From positions 91,186 to 130,607 of the forward strand of contig PJRA01000244.1 of the NCBI GenBank assembly GCA_016987375.1: a stretch of DNA of 39,422 nucleotides. The letters are read 5' to 3'. This document shows, piece by piece, positions 31,576 through 39,422 of this stretch. The position numbers and the translations under genes are program-made. The stretch comes from Brachionus koreanus (Eukaryota; Rotifera; Eurotatoria; Ploima; Brachionidae). Within the stretch, counting starts at the first letter, position 1. Each line of letters starts with the position of its first letter. Below the pieces are notes generated by a model. The model was not told the DNA's origin. It saw nothing but the letters and a program-made list of their open reading frames with translations, and ran no database searches.

Positions 31576-31704
31576 AATGATCAGTCTACGGCTATTTTCT
31601 CTTTCATCAAACTCATTCTCTCAATGAAAAATAATTAAGAATATTAGTAAATAATTAATTTATTCATAAAAATTTTTTATAAATTACAGAACAAGTTTAA
31701 TAAA

Positions 31705-32805
31705 TTAGTTTAATTGATTGACCAATTTTTGAAAGTATCTATTTACAATTTCCTTGGTAAATTTTCCGCATAGAGTGGCTTTTCCACTCCACAAAAAATT
31801 CATATATCTAATAAAGAGGCTCTCATCTAAATGATCTGATTGTTCTAGTTTGTAAATTTGTTTGCCTATTGTATTCAAATCGGAGGTAAAGTCAAAGTTA
31901 ACCTTTTCGCTTGTGTAAAATAGACTCGCCCGTTCCTGATTCTCTTTAAACCCTTTGATGATTATCTCAATAGGCACTTTGTAAATGAATACACAAAACA
32001 CTTTCTCGAACAAACTCATGTCATTCAAATGAGACAAAAATATTTGTATCAAGCGCTTGCTGTCGAGTAGAAAATACTCGTCTTGATAGATCTTTAGTTC
32101 AGTGCTATCGTTAAATTGGGTAAATTTCATGCATATCTTTGAGTTTTCGTGATGGTTAGACAACCACATTTTTTTGTCCAGCAAAAAGCGAATGTTTTTG
32201 TTCAAAAAAAGAGTTTGTTTAGCCCCATCATATTTAAATTCTTGTAAATAAATTGTTTGATAGTTTAAATAGTCCATTAGATCGACCAGATTGTGGTTGT
32301 CTATAGAAATTTCTTTTTTTTCCACTTGACGCTTGCTGGGACTGTAGCATTTCCAAATTCCGTTCGATTTTTTGTAATAAATTTTCATTTTTAGCATTTT
32401 GCTCAACGATCCCAGCGCATACTTTTTGAACAATGAATTGTTGGAAAAATTGTTTATGCTCATTTGATAGACCTGAATTAAAAAGTCGTACACATTTCCA
32501 TTAAAGTAGACATTGAAGTCTTTTGACAATTGAAACATTTTTTTTTTATCATCAAAGTGTACACCTGTCTTAAGCCAAAACTCGCACAAGCGACCACGGA
32601 GGATATTTTGCAAGCTAATGTCGGACACAAGATCATTTTTGGTCAAATTGAGACACAAATTAATGGCATTGGAGAATTGAATGCTCTTTTGGGACATGTA
32701 AATGAGGACCCGCGCTATGCTAAGAAAAAGTGAGTTGCCGCCAAATGGCACTATGTCTTCAATGTCTATCAATTCTATATCTTGTACATTCTCTTTTTCG
32801 TCCAT
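31705..32805 (-). CDS. 366-aa protein with possible degenerate OTU-like domain
   Basis: Single uninterrupted exon from ATG 32805 with good codon structure and no signal peptide. Residues about 17-35 read DIVPFGGNSLFLSIARVL, which resembles the OTU active-site region (D-G-N-C-L-F) with Gly for Asp and Ser for the nucleophilic Cys. The following ISLQNILRGRLCEFWLKTG and YDFLIQVYQMS fit the LR..v..fl and yl..M spacing of OTU proteases, and LSKMLKMKIYYKKSNG fits a later strand. No HY motif is evident at the expected end. If the relation holds the protein is probably not a deubiquitinase in the usual way. The C-terminal half is unrecognised. Confidence 0.6.
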   Translation of the reverse strand: MDEKENVQDIELIDIEDIVPFGGNSLFLSIARVLIYMSQKSIQFSNAINLCLNLTKNDLVSDISLQNILRGRLCEFWLKTGVHFDDKKKMFQLSKDFNVYFNGNVYDFLIQVYQMSINNFSNNSLFKKYALGSLSKMLKMKIYYKKSNGIWKCYSPSKRQVEKKEISIDNHNLVDLMDYLNYQTIYLQEFKYDGAKQTLFLNKNIRFLLDKKMWLSNHHENSKICMKFTQFNDSTELKIYQDEYFLLDSKRLIQIFLSHLNDMSLFEKVFCVFIYKVPIEIIIKGFKENQERASLFYTSEKVNFDFTSDLNTIGKQIYKLEQSDHLDESLFIRYMNFLWSGKATLCGKFTKEIVNRYFQKLVNQLN

Positions 32806-33125
32806 TTTAGATTAATCGAAACAAATTTTAAATTTAAAACTTAAATGAAAATTTAAAAAAAGGATTATCAAATTTTATAAATTTATTTTAACACAATAAA
32901 TCGGCTCTTTTAAACCTGTATACAGATTAAATAATGCACGGACTTTTGTTTAGTCTTAAAAATTTTCTACTAATTTCAAATTTGTATTATTTTTCCTTAT
33001 TTTAAATGACAGCTACCATTATTTTCTCATTTAAAATTCTTTGACCTTGAACTTAAAATTAATAAATCTGAAAATAAATGATCATGTTAAAAATTTTTTT
33101 TTTTTTTGTATTTTAAAGAATTTTA

Positions 33126-33162
33126 TTAACACTCAAAGACCGGAGGGGTCTTTTGAACCCCT
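33126..33162 (+). other. Possible solo piggyBac-like terminus
   Basis: TTAACACTCAAAGACCGGAG followed by GGGTC...GAACCCC forms a small hairpin starting at TTAA, a layout seen in piggyBac-like ends. No matching opposite end nearby. Confidence 0.25.
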
Positions 33163-34021
33163 TTAGTTTCTTTTATTTGTTTTCTATTCAATAAATTTAA
33201 TCATTTTTTATGTTTTTTTTTCAGTCACATCTGAAATCAAAAATATTATAAAACTTACTACTTAATTTTTATTACAAAATAATTTAATTTTAAAATTTTA
33301 AGTCATATTTTTAAAAAAAATATTTTTTAATGAAAACAAAAAAAATAGTTTTTTTGAATAGATATAAATGTATTTTTTCAAGCGATTAATTTTTTGCTAT
33401 AAATTTGAAAATAGAGAAACATAAAATTATTATGCTTTTATGAATTCTCATTCTTATTAATTATTAAAGAAATTATTAAAGATTTTAATTACTATATTTC
33501 AGTGACAAATTTTTTTAAATTCATTTTAAAAGACAAAATGAAAATAATTTTAAATTTTTTTATTTTAAATAAACTCTCAAATTATTTGGCAAACATAAAA
33601 AACATTAAAAAATTTCTACAAATATTACACAAAAAATCTATAATATAAAAGAGTACCACATAAATTAAAAATGAAAATAACAAATTTATTAATAAAATAT
33701 CTAATATAAAAGTAATGTTATTTATTCAATAAAAGTTAACATAATTAATAGAATTGTAAAAAAAGAGTGAATTAAACTCTAAAATAATAAAAAACTAATT
33801 TTTGTATTACAAATTGAACAATTTAATAGAAAAAGTCTCTTTAAAATACTTTTTGCTGCAACCACTACGACAATAAAAATATCTTTTTTTTTTAATATGG
33901 AATAGCTTTTAACACATCTTTTTCTATATATTTTCAGAGATTCCCATTATTGAATATTTTGTTATTATTTTATTATCTGACTATTTGTTTCGAGCTAAAT
34001 TCAAAATTATTTTTCTTTTTT

Positions 34022-34275
34022 TTTTAATATTGTTTGTTATTTGTACTGTACCGATCTAATGCTCCTTCAGATTTAAGAAAGAAAATAAAAATTTATAATC
34101 AAAGTACAATTAAATAAAATAAAATGTACCAAGTATAATTTAAAAAGACAAATGATATAATTAAAAAATAGATAAAATGAAGTAAGGAATAATAGTAGTT
34201 TAATTATCTGATGGATCAGGAAAAAAAGAAGAAATAGTAAGGTAAAGGTCACACAATAAAGTCGAGTATTCGATT
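34022..34275 (+). repeat. Dispersed repeat, copy 2
   Basis: Homologous block by block with 7149-7412 (see that entry). Lies inside the composite element. Confidence 0.6.
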
Positions 34276-34338
34276 TTTTTTGTTATTTATTTGTAATCTG
34301 TAATGAGACCCAAACAAAATAATTACTTAATTATTAAA

Positions 34339-34528
34339 GGCAAAATGAAAATAATTTTACATTTTTACATTTTCATATTTTTAGACTTTTCGTGCAATTT
34401 TTCAGAAAATTAAAAAAACTCCTTGAAATTATTTGGTAAGCAAAAAAAAATTAAAAAATTTCTTAAATATTGCACAAAAAATCTAAAAATATGAAAATGT
34501 AAAAATGTAAAATTATTTTCATTTTGCT
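34339..34528. mobile_element. Short TIR element, 8-bp TSD, copy 1
   Basis: 190 bp, terminal repeats of about 45 bp starting GGCAAAATGAAAATAATTTT (last base of the right end is T instead of C). Perfect 8-bp target duplication TTATTAAA at 34331-34338 and 34529-34536. No coding capacity. Confidence 0.85.
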
Positions 34529-35348
34529 TTATTAAATCAATTTTATTTCTAATCAATTTATTATATTTTAAATGAATTTATTCAAAAAAAGGTTGAAAAG
34601 TTCAATTAACAACAAGTTTGTTATATTCACTGTTAATTTGTTGCAAAAAAAATTATAATGTTAGTGCTTTTATTATTATAGTGTGTAATGAATTGATTTT
34701 GTTCTTAATTTTATTAAATTTGTGGATAAGTTTAATGAGGGCCAATATAAAAATGTAAAAATGTAAAATTATTTTCATTTTGCCTTTTAAAAGTATTTGT
34801 AAACTAGCCTTGAAATTCTATTCAAGTAGTTTTTGAAAGTTGTTTATTTTTTAAATTTACAAAACATGTAAAGCGTGTAAAATTAAAATTGTTTGAATTG
34901 AACAAAAAAATTAAATTTCAACATTAGAAGCACATTTTAAAATCTACACAAATCATAAAAGATATATTAATTTGAAAAATCTACTCCAAAAGATATGAGG
35001 ATTCATAAATTTTTCAAACTCGTTTGGTGCTTCTTGTGTTAATATTTAAAAATCAACTTGTTGAATTGATCATCAACTTCAAGATGCCAATATTCTGTCT
35101 TAATAAGTTTTGAAAATTTTTAAAAATTTTGCCAAATCAAATCAAATCATGTTAAAATTGGCAATCTTTTTTTTGAATTTAGGCTTTAAAAAAATCAAAT
35201 AATAAAAAATTAACTTGAATCTATTTGAGAAATTTGCACATTCTAGATAAAAAACAAAACAACATCGTCCATAGCACGTGATCTAAATTAAACCAAATTT
35301 AAAATTTCTAAGCAAACTCCTAAATTCTTCTTTCTAATTATTTTAAAA

Positions 35349-38300
35349 ATGCAAGAAAAACTAATTGAGCTACGTAGTGATACTTTTACTAAGCCAACAC
35401 CTGAAATGCTTCAGGAAATGATTAAAGCCGAAGTAGGTGACTCGGTCTACAACGAAGATCCAACAGTAATCAGTAATAATAGAAAAAAAAACACTTAGAA
35501 ATAATTAAAATAGAAATTAAATTAATTTTAATGAAGAATTGGAACAAGCTGTGAGTGATTTATTTGGCAAAGAGGCAGCACTTTTTGTGCCATCAGGAAC
35601 CATGGCAAATCTGGCAGCTATGATGACTCATTGTAATGAGCGCGGTTGCGATATAATTGTTGGAGATAACAGCCATTTTAATTTGTGGGAGCAAGGCAAT
35701 GTGAGCCAAATTGCCGGCATCTATTGCAAACAGATCACAAACAACCAAGACGGAACTTTTGACTTGGAAAAATTTGAACATTTAATATCGGATCATACTG
35801 ATTGTCATTGTTCCAGAACCAAAGTAGTCTGTATTGAGAACACTCACAATCAATGTGGTGGCAGAGTTCTGCCTATGAGTTTTATTCAGAATTTGCGTGA
35901 GATATGCAATCGAAATGACATTATGATACATTTAGATGGCGCTAGGATAATGAATGCGTCAATTGCTAGTGGCCTTAGTGTCAAAGAACTTTGTCAGCAC
36001 TGTGATTCAATTAATTTTTGCCTCTCGAAAGGTCTCGGGGCTCCCATAGGCAGTGTTCTAATTGGAAAAAAAGACTTCATTGCAAGAGCCAAGCGAGTGC
36101 GCAAAGCTTTGGGTGGAGCGATGAGACAAGTTGGTCTGTTGGCGGCCGCTTGTTTGCATGCGTTGCAAAAAGCTAATGAAAATTTGACAAAGGACCATGC
36201 AAATGCAATTAAATTGGCAAGTGGAATCAGCACAGGCAGTGTAGTTCAGCTTGACAATAAAGTGGAAACAAATATTGTTCATTTAAAGCTTCATCCCAAT
36301 ATCAAAATAGCGGATTTTATACAAAGACTTGCTCAAGTATTTTTAATTTAATTATGCTACAACAATAATTACAAAGCTAATAATTAAAACTAATTTATAG
36401 TCATCATTTTTTTTAAAAAGACCTTAAATTAAAAATTAACTATAAAATTATTTTTAAAATACAGTTAATTATTCTACTGATAAAAAATTCAATTCGAAAA
36501 TTTTTTCAGTTATGTTTGTCTTCTTACTAATTAATTTAAAAAGTACTTTTTTTATTATGGATATTATTTTATTTACTTGATATTTTGCTGAAGAAGAATT
36601 AGCTTTGTAAAAAAAATGAATAAGAATTAGAATAAAGGTCATTTAGTTTTTTGATTATTTGAATAATTATTTTGTTCTGTTTTTTAGAGCCTTTGTCGCA
36701 GTTAATTTTTTTCTTGTCATTGGCTCTTGTGTGAGAGTATGGAGATCTGTGTGATATATGATCTAAATCCATATTCATTATTATTTTAAAAATTAGGAAT
36801 AATTACTTTAAAAAAAACACAGAAATTGAAAATTTTTAAAAACAATTAAGTAAAAATAGAAATTATGTAAACCTATATTTTAAGGCATCTGCTTTCTGAA
36901 ATTGAGAAAAAATGTTTTTTTTATTAAAATATGAGTGAAGTGAAAGAGTAAAGAAATTATCTATGGGGTTCATCCAAGGCTGGTCTTAATTGTGTTGTTG
37001 CTTTGGCTTTTAGATGAAAAATTTATTAATAAGAATTTTTGAGCGTGCTTCTGTTAGGTAGCTGGTCGTGCATGTCAGTGATTTTTGTCTTGACTGAAAA
37101 GAATTTGATGTGTCTAAAAATTTTGTTTTGGAGTTTTTTAAGATCTGATGATATTTTTTGCGTTTTACAACATAATGGAATAAAAGCATAATCGAAGATC
37201 AAATGGATAAAGCTTTTAAAAATAATTTTAAACAAAGCCGAACAATTTTTGAGTTTTAGGCCATTTATTCTCTGAATGAGATAGTTCTTGAACTGATATT
37301 TTGGCAAAATGAAAATAATTTTACATTTTTATATTTTCATATTTTTAGATTTTTTTTGCAATTTTTCAGAAAATTAAAATTATTTGGTAAGCAAAAAAAA
37401 AATTAAAAAATTTCTTAAATATTGCACAAAAAATCTAAAAATATGAAAATGTAAAAATATAAAATTATTTTCATTTTGCCGATATTTTCAAAAAAGTTTT
37501 TGAAACTGAGCTTGGGGTCGAATTTGATACCCAAAAACATCGCAAATGGTTCTAGTGGTATCTGACGCTGGTCGAGAAAAAGATTGAGCATCTTCATCTG
37601 ATGTGATTCAATAACAACTTCCTTGAACTGATGGCTCTTTTCCTTTTATTTCAAATAGGAATGCTAACACCAATACTACTGAAATTCATGTGCTTAAGTG
37701 TAACATGAACATCCACTAATGTGATGACAATAATATTTTTTTTAAGTTTAAAGTGATAGCCAAATAATAATTTAATAATAGTTATAATAAAAAAGGCTCT
37801 TTCTTATTTAGATCAATAAAGAAAAAGAAATAAATTCTATTTTCACTCTCTTAATTAGTTAATTTGCTCTTATTTACTTAAATATCATCAGCCGATATAT
37901 TTAATTTAAATTAATAAAAGAAACAAATTTACTGTGTTAATAGTTTCAAAATATCGTCTAAATAAAAATTATTCTCTAATTTAATTTGATTAGTTTATAT
38001 AAATTCCTTATCCAATATTTACAAGTGATTAATTCTAGCTTTTAAATGCAATAAAATTTAAATTTTTCAATGGTCTATTGTTAGAATATTTTTTACTCTT
38101 TACTAGTAGTTAATCTTTTTGCAGGTAAAAGTTAGTCATGTAGCATTATTTGATGTGAACGCTAGCTTTACCAAGTATTACCCTATTTAGTCTATCGAGA
38201 CTTTTATCTTAATCATGAGATTTAAGAAAATTTGTCATACATGTCTTGTTGTTACAACTACAGTTTTAAGAAATAAAATTTTATTAAAAAATAATTAGTC

Positions 38301-39333
38301 TAACTCTATAAATAGATTATTTTTGATTTGAAATAACTGAAGGCTGACTTTTTCGAACCAAATGGAAAATTGATTTTAGATTATTTCAATTAAAATTCTA
38401 GATGATATGAATAGCATAATCTTAATCGTGTTTTATTGTTAAAAAGCTCTTCTTTAATTTAAATTAAGCTATTTTCCGTCATTTTTAGAGACTAAGTTTT
38501 AAAATTGATTTAACTTTTTTCTAATTTTGACTTTAATATTTTAAAGTAATATGCAAACACTCAAAACCTAAAATTTTTCAAGTGGATTAATTTAAGTCTT
38601 TCTGAATCAGGGATCTCGAGACAACATTAGCTTTACCATTCGCTAAATCAGTCGTAATAAAATCTTTTTGAACTCCTTGATTTCGACTAAGGTTCACAAT
38701 CTCGCATTTATCAAAATTAAGATCCATTGACCACTCATTACATCAGCTAATTAAACAATCAATATCATTTAAAAGTTCAAGCTTTTATTTAAAAGCTTTG
38801 AATGATTCAATCTATCGAAGACTTTAGAGAAATCTGAATAAAGTACATCTAGTTGATTGTAAAGAGTTTCAAGTAGGTTGATGGAACACAATTTATGAGG
38901 CATAAATCCGTGTTTAAACTTAATTTTAATTGAAATCATTTTTTACTTTTTTTTCTTTAAAAACAAAAATTTAAATATTAAAAGCTTTCTTTAAAAAAAG
39001 AGAGAAAAAAAAACGTGAATTTAAATTATTCAATAAAAGACAGATGCTTTAGAAAAAAGAAATAAAATTTTAGATTTTTTACTACTTTATCGATTAATTG
39101 AAAAGTCAATCTGATAGATTTCCATTTCGTGATTGAAGTATTAATTTTTTTTCACATGATAGTTTGACGATGATGAAGTAAATGAATTAAGAACAATTAC
39201 ACGAGTGAACGCCGGAGAATGTGACTATAGGACTATAAGAATGCTGACAAATTTAAATGTTTCAGCGGAAGATATCGATTTAGCAATCAAAAAAATCAAC
39301 TATGTCATTCAAAAATTTCAGCAAAGCATATAA
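35349..39333 (+). CDS. Threonine aldolase (PLP enzyme), 3 exons
   Basis: Join 35349-35472, 35537-36336, 39163-39333: 1095 nt, 364 aa, GT-AG throughout. It cleaves L-threonine or allo-threonine to glycine and acetaldehyde (GLY1/beta-eliminating lyase family, fold type I, cytosolic). Evidence: [13 protein letters not shown] at the start, YNEDPTV across the first junction, [23 protein letters not shown] (residues 173-178), and the PLP-binding Lys at about residue 206 in [11 protein letters not shown]. Donor ATC A|GTAATA was chosen over ACA|GTAATC because it keeps frame and the DPTV motif. Exon 2 reads through its donor (CAA|GTATTT) into a stop after four codons. Exon 3 ([20 protein letters not shown]...[18 protein letters not shown]) supplies the usual C-terminal VT...S.EDI segment after a 2826-bp intron. 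Confidence 0.9.
36960..38930 (-). pseudogene. CR1/Jockey-like LINE reverse transcriptase relic
   Basis: Minus-strand readings in order: [20 protein letters not shown] and [17 protein letters not shown] (38800-38930, RT core), [18 protein letters not shown] (about 38660-38760), then [19 protein letters not shown] (37489-37560), [20 protein letters not shown]...FDYAFIPL (37110-37294) and [13 protein letters not shown] (about 37020-37060). Order matches a LINE ORF2 C-terminal half, with internal loss and frameshifts. The TIR element at 37303 is inserted into it. Confidence 0.65.
37303..37480. mobile_element. Short TIR element, 8-bp TSD, copy 2
   Basis: 178 bp with GGCAAAATGAAAATAATTTT termini in inverted orientation. 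Perfect 8-bp target duplication GATATTTT at 37295-37302 and 37481-37488. Inserted in a LINE relic, so younger than that relic. Confidence 0.88.
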
Positions 39334-39422
39334 TTTTAATTTTTTAGCTCTTTAGGCGACTAATTTAATATAGAAAAAAAATCAAAACTGTTATTTTTTT
39401 AATTTATTAATTTGCTTATTTT

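Larger units (their letters stand above)
33532..34784. mobile_element. Long non-autonomous element, 8-bp TSD (nested)
   Basis: Left end GACAAAATGAAAATAATTTT and right end ...ATTATTTTCATTTTGCC are inverted copies of the GGCAAAATG terminal repeat. TTTTAAAA flanks both sides (33524-33531, 34785-34792). It encloses a repeat copy (34022-34275) and a smaller family member with its own duplication (34339-34528). TTTTAAAA is a simple palindrome and could match by chance. Confidence 0.5.
32806..35348. other. 2.5-kb intergenic region dominated by nested repeats
   Basis: Contains a hairpin and possible piggyBac-like end at 33126-33162, the composite 8-bp-TSD element 33532-34784, and plain A/T-rich DNA up to the threonine aldolase start. 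No gene found. Confidence 0.6.
36337..39162. other. Threonine aldolase intron 2 with transposon relics
   Basis: Contains a decayed LINE on the opposite strand (36960-38930) and the 178-bp TIR element at 37303-37480. The remainder is A/T-rich without recognisable content. Confidence 0.7.

Overview
This is a eukaryotic, almost certainly metazoan, nuclear window. It is strongly A+T-rich, its genes carry mostly short GT-AG introns (45-150 bp), and it is littered with decayed transposons. The gene content is animal-like: a 7TM receptor with an LRR-like ectodomain, a secreted PAN/LamG protein, and the ciliary protein CFAP44. Low GC, tiny introns and this mix suggest a small aquatic invertebrate such as a monogonont rotifer; that placement is inference, since no marker gene proves it. 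Two runs of N (13552-14404 and 29119-29170) are assembly gaps.

Layout. 566-2752(-): intron-less 728-aa 7TM receptor. 3371-3742(+) and 4759-5394(+): two adjacent small secreted Gln-rich repeat proteins, each with a TATA box about 45-60 bp before the ATG. 5395-8605: no solid gene, but a palindromic MITE, a dispersed repeat and a possible MULE scrap. 8606-9562(-): two-exon secreted PAN + LamG-like protein. 10020-10857(+): LINE relic joined to the SWIM zinc-finger tail of a MULE transposase. 11490-24858(-): complete CFAP44 in ten exons (1856 aa as I join it), with three long introns filled by transposons (DD36E-type Tc1/mariner copy, pogo-like relic, large foldback element, palindromic MITE, LINE endonuclease scrap, a three-copy dispersed repeat). 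25008-26769(-): two-exon disordered protein with 30-aa tandem repeats, 149 bp upstream of CFAP44 on the same strand. 28157-28711(+): unknown ORF broken by an in-frame stop. 28740-29870(-): hAT transposase relic. 30516-31575(+): decayed Tc1/mariner transposase gene. 31705-32805(-): 366-aa protein with a possible degenerate OTU-like start. 33524-34792: nested non-autonomous elements with 8-bp target duplications. 35349-39333(+): three-exon threonine aldolase whose 2.8-kb second intron holds a decayed LINE and another copy of the 8-bp-TSD element.

The genes do not form an obvious pathway. CFAP44 (axonemal tether of inner-arm dynein f) is the one gene with a firm cellular role besides threonine aldolase (threonine to glycine + acetaldehyde). 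The most informative non-genic content is the transposon archaeology: a mariner insertion whose pre-insertion site can be read from a paralogous repeat copy, a 299-bp-arm foldback element split by a second insertion, and a short TIR family with perfect 8-bp target duplications.
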